In this document: one piece after another, positions 40,071 through 51,121 of the stretch
Position numbering within the stretch: the stretch's first letter is position 1
How the letters are laid out: each line of letters starts with the position of its first letter
DNA from: Chloranthus sessilifolius
Taxonomy: Eukaryota; Streptophyta; Magnoliopsida; Chloranthales; Chloranthaceae
Assembly (NCBI GenBank): GCA_021018995.1
Contig: CM037584.1
Coordinates: 49,923,811-49,987,810 of the forward strand
Reading direction: 5' to 3'
Length of the DNA: 64,000 nucleotides
Notes under the pieces: model-generated
Databases searched by the model: none
What the model was told of the DNA's origin: nothing
What the model saw: only the letters and a program-made list of their open reading frames with translations
Position numbers and translations under genes: made by a program

Positions 40071-42020
40071 ACCAGTAGCCCAGCTCATAAATATCATTCA
40101 AAAAGAGAGCTTTCGACTCTTGACCACACGTTTTGACTTCAAAATAATATGTATGGGCAGCAATGTTCGGAGAAGAATTCATCAACTGACGGACGACTAA
40201 ACGGTTTCAGTCGGCTAGGTAACGGTAACGCCTAACCCTCTTATCTCTATTTCTGCACTCTATGACGGTTTCAATCGGCTAGAGAGCCTATTGGCGGACG
40301 ACTAGTTTAGCCGATTCCTTGCCTCAATAGCTTTTTTGCCTCCTCAAATCATATTCCTCGTTGGATTCCTAGGTAAATAAAGAGCCTTTCTTTTTTTGTT
40401 GATTATAGTTTTATTTATTTTATTTTTTGTTTTATTAATATTTTAAATTGTTAATATTCAAATTTATTTTTTATTTTTTGGCAAGATTATTAAATTTATT
40501 CACTGTTTGTATATATAGATGGAGTTTTAAGAGCCCACTTTTATGCCATCTGAAACACATTTTTAGTTAAACCAAGTAGTTCACTTAGTAGCCTCTAATT
40601 GGCAAATGTCTCAACTAAACCTATAGGAGGATTGGAATGTAAAACTTGTCTATAGGAGGATTGAAATACCTATTCATCTGAAGACTGTTAGAATGTAAAA
40701 CTTGTTTATGGAATTGATTAAAAAGTGTTCCATGTGTATAGAATTGTGACACGTGTTCATCATATACCTAATAACAACGCATAAATCATATGATCAAAAT
40801 CAGAATGGTTGGTAGGTAGTTGGGTTCATCTATACACGTGGTACACCTGGTCTTTGATAAAAAATATTTCTATGTGATGGACCATTAGATCGTAGTGTTG
40901 AGAGGACCCAATTCGATCATCCCATAACACCGAATGGACGATTTCATGTTTCGACATGACAACAAAGTACATTTGGACTGTTTACTTGATAAGATGATCA
41001 GTGTCTTTCATTTCTCGTGTCGAGTCCCATCCATAGGATAACGGCCTGCCTGATGATTAATTAATGCAGGTCGGTACATTTCAGTCATGTTGCACTATGT
41101 TAGCCACCTGTATTTTATCCTCAACAAATATGTCCTACCAATATGCTACTTTCATGCAAATTCCATTCCCTAGGATAGGGTGAGTTTTTTTTTATATCAG
41201 TAGATTATTATTAGGATTCCCAATGACTTCTCTTTGTCACCAACTCTTGTCAAAAGCATAGCCACTTGTTCTAATTTTGAATTTCAGAACATCGTTTTTT
41301 TATTTGAAAAAGTTATGAATTTCGCAATTAAATTGCGACTATTTTACATCATTTTCAATAAATCACAATTTTAAATAATCCCTTCTAACTTTTTTTCCAA
41401 AAATTCCAAATTTTTGCTTGACTTATTCCCGAATCCCAACTTGGTCACTATGGTCAAAAGTTGACGTCCACATATTTTCAAAAGCTGTGGATGTCGCCCT
41501 TGGGTTGAGATCTTTCGATCGGACCTGACCTGACATCTGACTAGTCGGGTTGGGATACTGGCCCCAACTTGTCATGTTGCAGGTCCGATCAAATCAACCC
41601 ATTAGCCTCCCGCCCTAGTATAGAGAATCAAATTTTTTTTTTTATAGAAGCTTCTTGTTGTCTTAACCGATTAATGATCTTGACTAAAACGAAATTAAAC
41701 TAAAAAGAAACTGTGCATTGCTGAATAATCATACAGACAAATACAAAAGGGGCTTGATGTATCAAAATCTATTTTATGACGCTTTCATTTGTTTTTTTGA
41801 CAAGCCTTCTCCTCTTTATTCAGTTTTTGTGAATCATTCATATGAACAATATTTTCCCAAAAATAATTATCAATTAATCTAGTTTTTGTTCAGTACTAAC
41901 TCATTTAGAGAGGATCAATTTTGCATTACTAGAGCAATATCTGATTTGTTGATCTTCACCCTGTGATTTGTGAGAAAAAAGGCATCACTTTTTTTCCAAA
42001 TCTATGGCTAACATAAATAT
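40071..42020. other. No gene seen
   Basis: 40180-40310 contains a direct repeat around ACGGTTTCARTCGGCTAG. 40600-40690 has a short direct repeat TATAGGAGGATTG. The rest is AT-rich and non-coding as far as I can read. Confidence 0.4.
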
Positions 42021-42023
42021 TAA

Positions 42024-42655
42024 GGCTATGTTTGGCATAACTCTTTATCAGCTCCCTGCCAGAGCTGGATATAATTGGTTTAGCAGGCCTCCTTCTCCTT
42101 GCTAACTCTTTGCAAAGCATTATTTACCTGCTCTAACAGCTACCTCCCTGCTCTCTGCTAACTGCCAGAGCAGTTTTTGCAAAGCATTATTTACCTGCTC
42201 TAACAGCTACCTCCCTGCTCTCTGCTAACTGCCAGAGCAAATAAAAACTGCTCTGGCAAGGAGTGAGCAGAGAGAACAGGAGAACTGTTGGAGCAGGTAA
42301 ATCCTGTTATGCAGGGAGGGAAAATCATAAATGGTGGACAGTCTTTGATAAACAATGTAGACAGCTTATGTGGCACAACGTGACTGGCTGTAGTGTTTGG
42401 GCTCCACTATGTGTGCAGCCAATCATATAACGGCACATAAGCTGCCTTCAAAATTGTCTATAAAAAATTGTCCACTGTATAACACTGTCCATGCAGGGAG
42501 TTAGCATGGAGAATGGAAACTTGCTAAAGTAGGTAACAGGAATTTAGCGAACTTGCTAAAGTAGGTAACAGGAATTTAGCAAAGAGAAAGGAACTTGCTT
42601 TAGCAGGTAAACCCTGCTCTGGCAGGGACCTAGCAGAGCTATGCCAAATACAACC
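42024..42655. mobile_element. Tourist-like MITE in front of the serine-rich gene
   Basis: Bounded by TAA (42021-42023 and 42656-42658). The inverted ends are GGCTATGTTTGGCATA (left) and GGTTGTATTTGGCATA (reversed right). A unit of about 66 bp (GCAAAGCATTATTTACCTGC ... AACTGCCAGAGCA) is directly duplicated at 42112-42240, with CTGCTCTGGCA-type inverses near the other side. A Mutator-like MITE sits inside. The element ends 73 bp before the start codon of the serine-rich gene. Confidence 0.7.
42318..42490. mobile_element. Mutator-like MITE, copy 3, nested in the Tourist-like MITE
   Basis: Flanked by ATGCAGGGA on both sides (42309-42317 and 42491-42499), a 9-bp duplication typical of Mutator-like elements. 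Inverted ends: GGACAGTGTTATACAGTGGA as the reversed right end, GGGAAAATCATAAATGGTGG at the left; matching subterminal CAGCTTATGTG on both arms. Confidence 0.75.
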
Positions 42656-42728
42656 TAAATTACTCTTAAAAGTGTCAACTGAACTCGGTTTCCTGACTTC
42701 TATCACAGAATTTAAGCTACCAGAGATC

Positions 42729-42995
42729 ATGGACTCTCCAGATCAAATTGGGGAAGAATGTCAAAACCACACCTACACCGAGTGCAATGCTTCACGGATG
42801 AGTACCATGAAGAAATCATGGTCGACAGATTCTCTATCAAGCGCAAGCGGCAAACCTTGTGTTTGTTCTCCAACAAAACATGCTGGCTCATTCCGTTGCA
42901 GGCTTCATCGTGTCTCCTTCAACCAAAACCATGTTCCGGCGCCTGCTGCTCAAACTAAACCTTCTGTTTCAGCAGAAGGGGTTGAAGCCAAGTGA
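42729..42995 (+). CDS. Small serine-rich-related protein with CxCSPTxHxGSFRCxLHR motif
   Basis: 88 codons from the first ATG, MDSPDQIGEE; an upstream extension of the frame has no ATG. The middle is Ser/Thr-rich (residues 22-41), followed by CVCSPTKHAGSFRCRLHR at 44-61. That motif marks a widespread plant family usually annotated as serine-rich protein-related, of unknown biochemical role. The Cys/His residues could bind metal, but this is inference. The tail is short and Ala/Pro-rich. No signal peptide or membrane segment. The family is normally single-exon, as here. Nearly all the immediate upstream DNA is a Tourist-like MITE, so part of its promoter may be transposon-derived. Confidence 0.8.
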   Translation: MDSPDQIGEECQNHTYTECNASRMSTMKKSWSTDSLSSASGKPCVCSPTKHAGSFRCRLHRVSFNQNHVPAPAAQTKPSVSAEGVEAK

Positions 42996-42999
42996 ATCA

Positions 43000-44140
43000 A
43001 TTCCAGAAAATTTTACAGTGTTGTTCATTTATGCAGCAGCTAGGTTGTTGAGTTAGAGATTGCAGAGTGTTATAATCTAAGAGATTAGAGGGTGATGGCT
43101 CATATTACTGTTTTTTTTCTTCTTCTTCTTCTGGAAGGTCCTTCTCTAGCTTTATGTTCATAGAGGTGGACAAGTCATTGTCATGTTGCTCGTCCTCCAC
43201 AAATGGTTCCTCTTTTAAACCACTGCATAAAGGAAGACCCTTCCTTTTCTACAGAGGGTGGTATCCTACTGTTTTCTGTAAATAAATGAGAGATAATACC
43301 CAAGAGCATGGTTTGTCACAGATTTTTTGTCAGTCAGGTGAGTTGAAGAGATTCTGTATCAGGCAAATGATAAATCTGTTGTCTTACTAGTGTTTATTTA
43401 TTTATTTATTGTTTGGGTTCGGTAACAAAGAAATTTTAATAAAAGAACCAAAGGAAACATTACAATACAAGACCGAGAAGGTAGCAAAAGATAAAACACT
43501 CCCCAAAACCCCTTCCCCCCCCCAAAAGCAGCCCGAAACCAGAGATGGGAAGCTCCCCCCCAGTGGAAGGATTAGTGGATTATATAGCAGGTTTCCCCAT
43601 TCGTCCAGAAGAGAATGCCCTCTCCCTTTCCCTTTTCACCTTTGTACGCCAATCTGATCCAATTCACTGAAGATTTCATAACCAAATTGACTGGTTTTCC
43701 AACTTACTTGAATACACTCTATTATTCATTTCCAACCAAATAGCCCAAAAGACCACATAAACAGTGATCTTCCAGAAATCCCGTTTTATACCTGCTAGGG
43801 AGCTATGTCATTGTCTCACGACTTTGTCTCACAAGTGTTGTATCATTCTATCTCACGACTCGAAGCTTATGTTATTGCTGTACCCAACATCTGTCAATTA
43901 AAAAACTCAAAATGATTCAAACTCAAAAACCTCGAAAATCAGTCATTCAATTTTAAAACTTGACTTCCATTGGTAAGGCAATGTAATTCAAAATTCAAAA
44001 GTTAAATTTGGATATGCCAGGTTGACGAAAAGCTCATCATCGTGATTAAATTGGCAAAAGTTTTACCAAAAGAGTGAACTTAAAATCGGCTAAGCCAATT
44101 TCAAGAAGATAAATGAGTGGCTCCCTTAGCTCGCACAAGG
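43000..44140. other. 3' flank of the serine-rich gene, no gene seen
   Basis: 43440-43640 is an A-rich then C-rich stretch with an open but unrecognised frame (43409-43657). The text around TTTAATAAAAGAACCAAAGG and GGAAGATCACTG is reminiscent of LINE 3' parts, but too short to call. The rest is AT-rich. Confidence 0.35.
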
Positions 44141-44144
44141 GGCT

Positions 44145-44350
44145 GAGCCTGTAGTGTAGTTCAACCGGAAGGTTGACAATATTGAAACCTTGAGGTCGGT
44201 GATTCAATCTCAGCTACCCATCCAAAATAAAGAAAAAATATATAGTACGGACTCGACCACCTTACTTGTAACTCTTGCACATTGAAAAACATGGTTTTAC
44301 ATAAGACCCTAAGCAGGGGAGTGGTTTCCCTTACCTGTAATAGCATCAAA
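44145..44350 (+). mobile_element. Possible tRNA-derived SINE
   Basis: TGTAGTGTAGTTCAACCGGA near 44150 is like a polymerase III box A, and GGTCGGTGATTCAATCTCAG near 44191 is like a box B, at the spacing of a tRNA. No clear tail or target duplication. Confidence 0.4.
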
Positions 44351-44424
44351 ATGTCCATCCGTCGTCACCTATTTGAATGAGAAAGTGAAAGAGATAATAT
44401 TACAGTAGTTATTTGTTATATATA

Positions 44425-47020
44425 GTAGTGGCTGAAGTAGGTCGATCACCAACTTGTGCTTGAAGATGTAAATCAGAATCTCTCATAGGTGTCAACAAAT
44501 TAATGCTCTTGATTCTTGCCTGCGCCAGCTCCTGGTTTCCAATAGCTTGTCCTACTTGGCAGCTGGCTCCAATTGGGTCGTCAATTTTCTCAATTAAATT
44601 TCCACGCTGTGGCTTTCAACAACCATCTGAATTCCCAGCAGGGAAGATTACCAAAAAGAAACGGTACCGCATTTGATTTCGTTGTACAAAATTAGGGCTT
44701 CTTTGTTTAATAGATATGTTTTCGTTACGAAGGTGCACGCCCTATGTTTGATGAAATGTTTGAGCAAATACTATCGATTAATCAGTGATAGGTTTCCATT
44801 TTCGATTGTCACTCATCTATTGGCTATTGACTCTGATTTTCTCCCTCTTCTTCATTCAAGTTCTGAGGATTACTCTTCGTGGGAAACTACCACCAAAGGC
44901 ACATGAAGCCTTATTTACCTTTTATATATATATATGATTTTGATGACTTAAAAGGACTTCAAAGATCTGCAGGGTGGTTTTCTAATGGAAAGAAGGCTAC
45001 ACCCAAGGAAGTGGAAATGGATAGTCCATAGAGCTCCTAAAGGCCATTTCTTGAGTGCTATCACACCAATTACACAAAACAAAAAAAATTTCTCAAAGTT
45101 CATAACTTTTTTTTTTTATATACGGCCGAATAGACAACTTTGAGAACCGAAGAGCGTATACACATATGACAGTTGCAGAGCAGCATGAGGGCGCACCAAC
45201 CATAGTGGTGACGGTTAACTAACAGAACCCAACCCACACCTTATAAAGACAAGGGTGGGAAACAGTGTGGAGGTCGAGGATCAAACCCATGACCTACTCC
45301 CTCACATTGGAGGGAGCGTACCAACTGGGCTAATGCCTCTTTGGTCTCAATGTTCATAATTACATCTACTCAATCAACAATTCAATACCAACTTCTTAGA
45401 CATTCAGGTCAGCTCCAACTTACACCGGAATGGACAATTTTAATCATTCCACTGATCCGGGATACTCCAAGTTGATTCCTTGGTTTTATCCTAAACTTCT
45501 TGACTTTCTTGAAATTACCGTCAATGCCCTAGTGCAAGACCCTCCCCCCTCTTCAAATTACCATCAATATATACCATCAAAGATCATCTAAATAGGTCAG
45601 TAGAGCAACCCAAGGCTCGGGTTGGTGCAAAAAGGTACACCAAAACTCTTGGAGTTGATTAATTTAAAATAGGGGTGGGGGTGGTTGTTTCTCAATAACA
45701 GCCTCCATATTTTATTTTTTCATATGCATGACCCCACCCTAATATACATATGGTTTGATATCTACTGTAATTTACTAAATTTCTTCTATCGAAGAGATGC
45801 CGATGTCATATAAATATTTTCCCATTAGTACCGGAACTTATCAAACTAATTCAATACCCGCATCTATAAATTAGTTATTTAACAAACATGAAAACCATTC
45901 AATACTCACAGCAATAAATAAACACTTCACGCTATAAACGACGAGCAGTGTAAATGACTTGCAATATCTTATTTTATTTTCCCATTTCTCTTATTTTTAT
46001 TTTTTAAATATTTTCACTCCCCACTAAGGTAAATTTAAATTACAAAACTCAACAACAATTTTCATTCAAAATTGGCACGTGCATCGCAAATGCATGGCTT
46101 GCTAGTATTAGTACTAACAACATAATACACCAAACCTGGAAAAAAAGGAAGCAGGGAAGCACCTCATTCAGCACATAAATCTTCATCAATCATAAACCTA
46201 CTGACAAATCAAAGATACCAATCATTCAATTCCTTTAACGCAACCCACATTTATATAAGTGGACTCTCAGCGAAAACATATCATTTAAAAATAAAACAAT
46301 ATAAAACAAAAACCAATCACCCACAATGATCAAAAGCAAAAAAGTTCCCTCACTGAATACCCATTACTCATATTAACCTACTGGTAAATTACATAAAATT
46401 AGAGACACCCATCAACTAAAAAATAAAAACCCATCCTTCGGGAAAACCCACTTTACCACATGAGTGTTCTCCCACTAAACCAAACAAACTCAAATCACTT
46501 AAAACTAGTCTAATTCCTCTGCAAATCTTCATGTCCCTCAATCAACTTCTCCCTAGTCTGACTCCTCTACATATCTTCATCTCCCTCAATCAACTTCTCC
46601 TTCTCCACTTCCCCCAACAAGGTCTCCTCCATGGCAAGACCCTTCGCTCCCGAATCGACCTTTTGCGATCCAGTCAATCTCGCTAGCACCACGAATGATA
46701 TTCCACCAAGAACATTATTCAAACACCTCAGAACCACCACTGACGTCTTAAACCCTAGAGGCGGCAACCCCTTCGCTATCGCATACTTGATCCCATTCAA
46801 AGTCTGGTACCTAAAATTACTACTCAAACCCATATGAATTGCCCACGTCAGCGCATTCAACAGCGTCGGCGGCGGCTTATTCGGCGTCCGGAATTCAGGA
46901 TCCATCTTCTTCCTCAGCTTAATCAGATTATTTGAAAGCACGGTCCCCACCAATCCGGCCGCCAATCCGACGGCTGCAAACAGAACTCCTTTATACACAA
47001 AAGTCCCAAACCGATTCAAA
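44425..47020. repeat. Segmental duplication, copy 1
   Basis: From TAGTGGCTGAAGTAG at 44425 the sequence is the same, at high identity, as 61472 onward, in the same orientation and 17 kb away. Differences include about 70 extra bases in copy 1 at 44878-44955 and a (TA)n present only in copy 2 (62635-62679). Both copies carry a SINE, an F-box-like open fragment (44690-44900 here; CLMKCLSxYYRLISDRFPFS) and the 3' half of a RETICULATA-related gene. Copy 1 remains alike at least to 46980, where the window cuts off copy 2. Confidence 0.92.
45091..45359 (-). mobile_element. tRNA-derived SINE, copy in segmental duplication 1
   Basis: The body 45106-45344 is flanked by TCTCAAAGTTCATAA and TCTCAATGTTCATAA (14 of 15 match). 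On the minus strand a head like a tRNA has box A TAGCCCAGTTGG and box B GGGTTTGATCC, then a tRNA-unrelated body, ending in poly(A) (poly T at 45107-45117). Confidence 0.85.
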
Positions 47021-47598
47021 ATCCCATAGCTTCCAGGTTCGAACATGTGACTCTTGGGACAACTAGCAAATATAGAAGGGAGGTTTGACTAAGAAGACGA
47101 CATGGTAGGGGCCAGCAAATACATGAGGACAAAATTCAAGATCGATCCAACGACGAGGGTTGAAAATACGAAATTGAGCTCGTCCAATCCGAAATTAGGG
47201 CGAGAAGCCATATCGCCGAGAACGCATAAACTGACGCCAACTAATTCCTCCATTAGAACCTTAAACGGGAAGTGCGGATTTGCCTGAACCCTAGATCTCC
47301 AACCGTTGAGAAAAAACCCTAAAATTCCAAAATTTGACGACGATGATCGATCATCGGAATCTCCAAAATTTGATCTGCCACCTTTTCCGCCACCTCCATG
47401 GCCGTTTCCGGTGTCAGAGTCTCTGTCTCCGCCGTAAAGTTCTGCGGTATTGGCTGGAAAGTTTTGGATCCCGGTGGGATTTGAGGCTCTGGATTGGATG
47501 GAAAGAGAAAGGTTAGTGGAGGAATGGAATGAAGAGGAGAGCAGAGAGAGTGACTGGAAACGAGGGATTTGGCCGGGAAAATGACGATTTCCGGCCAA
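46567..47598 (-). pseudogene. RETICULATA-related (DUF3411) plastid protein, copy 1, interrupted by stops
   Basis: One frame of 344 codons runs from MAGNRHFPGQIPRFQSLSLL to GDEDM, broken by TAG at 47089-47091. The N-terminus is Ser-rich and lacks acidic residues, as in chloroplast transit peptides, then a Gly-rich linker (GGGGKGG). The DUF3411 domain follows: FPFKVLMEELVGVSLCVLGD, a hydrophobic segment FVFSTLVVGSILNFVLMYLL, then FEPGSYGILNRFGTFVYKG, GLAAGLVGT, KKMDPEF and YAIAKGLPPLG. RETICULATA-related proteins sit in the plastid envelope and affect leaf mesophyll development. Compared with copy 2 there is also a premature end after GDEDM and a further TAG beyond it. A single readthrough or sequencing error cannot explain both. 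Either pseudogene or a truncated N-terminal product. Confidence 0.8.
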
Positions 47599-47599
47599 T

Positions 47600-48280
47600 T
47601 TGGCAGGGTTTGAGAGTGGAGAGTACCGGAGCTGGTTTATAAAAGGGCAATTGTCTGAACTACAGCCTCTGAGGCTTCATAAATATATCAAAGGCGCGAG
47701 ATGTGGGTAATCTACACCGTCAAAGTGATAAATCATAAGTTGTAAGCCAGTGAGTCAAAAAATTCGAATTTTTGAGATATTTTAATCATCCAATCTATGC
47801 ACTTTAATACCGACGCGTTATGTTTAGTTTTAATGGCTGATATTCAAGATCATCAATCGGATGGTTCACATCCACTTGTGGACATAATTCTTCGACTAAA
47901 ATATTTTTTAATGATGAATGGCCGCTTGAATGATTTAGATTGATCAAAAATCTATGTCACGTGACATAATAATAAATCACACTTCAATATTATGAGATCA
48001 AAAATTCTCTTTTAATGGTCTTAGATCGTTTAAACACAAGTGTGCTTAAACGTCAGTCAAGAGGCCATTACCCATATATCAAACATGCTTCAATAGAGGG
48101 CATTCATATATCGTTGAAAACTCCATTTGTTTCAATCGGACCCTCATTTCATACATGTTTCATGAGCTCATACTTAGGTGAACGATTGACAAAGAGCTAT
48201 ATTGAATTAAACGAATGTTATCATTTAGGATACCTCTGTTGGCACCTACAGGGTTGCTAAAAGCGCCAATTTTTGAAACT
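47600..48280. repeat. 5' flank of RETICULATA-related copy 1 with interspersed repeat
   Basis: A TATAAA sequence on the minus strand lies at about 47638. 47695-48030 resembles the repeat upstream of histone H3 (38430): GTGGGTAATCTACACCGTCA then AAGTGATAAATCATA, TTTTAATGGCTGA, and ATAATAAATCACACTTCAA at the right side. Confidence 0.5.
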
Positions 48281-48284
48281 CACT

Positions 48285-48600
48285 CAAACTCATTGACTGG
48301 TTTGAATCACGCATTGTTTTTCACTCGAATCTTTCACACAAAATAGATCTTTCTGACCATGAACTTATCATCACAAGGTGAGTTTTTCATTCCGTGTGAA
48401 TCCCAAAAACTTTCCCTAAAATCATGTTTGAGCACTTGTGCCATGAGATTTTAAGGTCGCATTTTTTAGATTTGTGCCACGTGAACTCGAGAACTCACTG
48501 TCTATTAGTACGTTTATGGTCTCAGAATCTGTAGTGCGGAAGATTGGAGTGAAAACGATATCCATCGTCTGATTCGAACAAGTCAATGGGACTCCGTGGG
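48285..48600. mobile_element. Foldback MITE, family A, copy
   Basis: Left arm CATTGACTGGTTTGAATCAC then a TCGAATCTTTCACAC stretch; inverted right arm GGAAGATTGGAGTGAAAACG ... TCCATCGTCTGATTCGAAC then AAGTCAATG. A hAT MITE abuts its right end. Confidence 0.75.
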
Positions 48601-48607
48601 TTTTATA

Positions 48608-48742
48608 CAAGGATCAAAATTCCAGATTTCGTTTTGGTTTCCAATTTTGGCCGAAAATATAAATTTTCATTTAAGTTTCGATGACCGAAACCGAAATTTT
48701 GGATCAAATTTTCGGTCATTTCGGCCAAAAATTTGATCCTTG
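48608..48742. mobile_element. hAT MITE (CAAGGATC family), second copy
   Basis: 135 bp with ends CAAGGATCAAAATTCC and AAATTTGATCCTTG and a perfect 8-bp duplication GTTTTATA (48600-48607 and 48743-48750). Same family as the copy inside the LINE. Confidence 0.9.
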
Positions 48743-48750
48743 GTTTTATA

Positions 48751-50183
48751 TACAGTCGAACAGAGGTACCCTACAATTTATTGACCTGCCGGATTTCGAA
48801 GTCATGAGAGTAAGCAAATAAACTTCTTCCCACAAAACTAAATATAGCAGCTTTCGCAGCACTCCAGCCTTTTAAACAAGGATATGTGCAATTAGTCATA
48901 AGCACATTCCAACAGGTTCAGAGAATCCAAGAATGAAGGCCTCAGAATTTGTCACTGTAACTATCACAAAGCTTTCAAGACTATCTTTTAAAAATCGATC
49001 GGTGATCTCAGCTCTTTGAGGGAAGAACACCTTGATCACCTAACAAACAAAAGATGGATAGCAAAAATGAAATTGCAAGGAAGTCATTACTTATTATTTC
49101 TACCAAAACTACGTGTGCAGAAGCAATTCCTTTTTGTTCCTAAGGATTCAAATTAGATAACGAAATCAGCCATGCAAAGCTACCCGTTTTCTCTAGAAAA
49201 GGTTACTACATCTAAAATTTATAAATCAGAGGCTAACCACACAAAACTTAGCATTCGACTGAGTCTCAACCAGAGAAGAGTGCAAAGGCCACACCTAAAG
49301 TTCATCCTGAAAAAGAAAAAGAAAAAGAAAAATGATAAGAGTAAATAAAAACCCGACAGAAGCTACATTAGGAAGAATTAATAAAACTATATTGAGGAAG
49401 AAATGAATGTGACACTTGGACATCACTACAATTCCAAATGCCAGAAGTGGCACTCGGGTCAATCTCCTTTTGTTCAAATGGTCAAAGCCTTGAAGGCCAC
49501 ACTGCTACTATGAGCATGCAAATAATTGAAAGTGAAAGTTCACTTTTTGACCTTTCACTGATTTAACACTCAACTGTTAGCACATTTACCGAGGTTTCCA
49601 TTTTGAGATTGATCTAGTGGTACCGTATACTAAGTCTTCCACCACATTGACTAATGATCAAGATTTTAATGGGATGCAGTGCCATCATATCCGATTGCCT
49701 GGTACTTTGGATAGGGAAAGCAACATTCATGCCCAAATCCCATCAGTCTAAATAGCAATTTTCGATATGCTTCAGAGAAATCTTTCCCAAAAATATAGTA
49801 GAATGGGAACACGACTCTACCGACCGATGTTGCACAGATAAGGCCATGATAGATCAACCCACGTGGTCCAACTTGGAGCCCATCGTTGACACAGCTCAAC
49901 CAAGTAATTACATGGAAGAGAGGATAACAACCATCTGATCTGTGCACATTAATATGGATCATTAAAAAAATGCAAAACCCATCCATATTAGAGCGTACAG
50001 ATTGGATGGTTCAAATCCTCCAATGAGTAATTTTTGGGACCCAAGGTAACTCCTAATTGGAGTACCTGGCTTTGATGACTTGGGTTCCTCAAATGATGTA
50101 ACAACGTAGAAGTGCATTGAACACGCCACAATCTGTAGTGTGTTGGTTATTTCCCTTTTATCCTAAAGAACGAAATGAGAGGT
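48751..50183. other. 3' flank of the calreticulin locus, no gene seen
   Basis: AT-rich DNA. The open frame at 49666-49986 (minus) encodes nothing I recognise and overlaps sequence with repeat-like wording (CCATCTGATCTGTGCAC, GATTGGATGGTTC). Confidence 0.4.
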
Positions 50184-50646
50184 TCAATCATTAAGGAAAA
50201 AAAGTTGTACATGTAGATCATCATCTGCATCTGTGTTTGAGTCTGCCTCTGCATCTGAGTCAGCGGCATCAGCATGGGCATCGGAATCATCCTCTTTCTC
50301 GTCCTGCTAGAAAATTTATGATAAAAAATGAGAGATGGTACAATAAGATAACAAAATCTAGACAAACTCTGAGAAGGGTAGTGTCTGCAAAAACTTGCAT
50401 CTGAATCCACAGCATCATCTTTAGCTTCCTGCACAAGGAACAGAGTAGAAAGATTACAAAAAAAGACGACCAAAAAAATGTAAAAAAAAAAATCCCGAGG
50501 ACCAATGATAATTACAAATAGCCAGCACACTTTTGATCTTTACCTGCGAGAAATAATATGGAATATAAAGGTAACCTTTATTTTAATTGGCTAGAACGCC
50601 TATAGAATTAAGAGCTCGGAATTTTAAGGGATGATCGGTCTAGGGC

Positions 50647-51121
50647 AGTGTTACCTGGACACATGGCACGGGTGCCAAGTGTCAAGGTGCCAATAGATGT
50701 CTGGCACGCCAATCTCTAAAAATTCGAATACGGCAGCACGGCGATAAGAAAAATAAAATAAATAAATAAAACATATATAGAGAAAAATTGAAGGGATATC
50801 ATAGAGAACCAATTTAGATATGTAATGAAAAGATTCATAATATATGTCGTGAACCTAAATAAATATATATTATAGTATAAAATCGTTTTCAACAACCCAA
50901 ACCTTTGTTTCAGTAGTTACAAAACTTTACACATTTTTCTTTTAAAACAAAGTTCATTATATCGTTGTCAAAACAATGAGCATTTTAATAATAATATGAG
51001 GTTTTTCATATATGTCTAGAAGTTTCTTGTTGTTTGAGTGTCCAAGTGTCGGCACGGGTGCCAAGTGCCACCAAGTGTCGGCACGGCAAAATTCCCAAAA
51101 GTAGAAGTGTCAAGATAACAC
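50647..51121. mobile_element. hAT-like MITE in the penultimate calreticulin intron
   Basis: Flanked by TCTAGGGC (50639-50646) and TCTAGGGT (51122-51129), 7 of 8 identical. Inverted ends AGTGTTACCTGGACAC and the reverse of GTGTCAAGATAACAC, with GGCACGGGTGCCAAGTG near both ends. Confidence 0.7.

Noticed and set aside
44690-44900. F-box protein gene in the segmental duplication
   Set aside because: The CLMKCLSKYYRLISDR stretch is suggestive, but the frame is short, lacks the F-box start and differs between the two copies; not enough for a gene call.
45260-45345. Possible tRNA gene on the minus strand (also 62225-62307)
   Set aside because: Box A and box B are present but no acceptor stem pairs, and a SINE body, tail and target duplications follow.
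46567-47598. Two separate genes (47089-47598 and 46567-47046)
   Set aside because: They are one frame with one TAG between; together they give a single DUF3411 protein.
49666-49986. Cys/Phe-rich open frame as a possible membrane protein
   Set aside because: No start context, no family resemblance, and it overlaps repeat-like wording.
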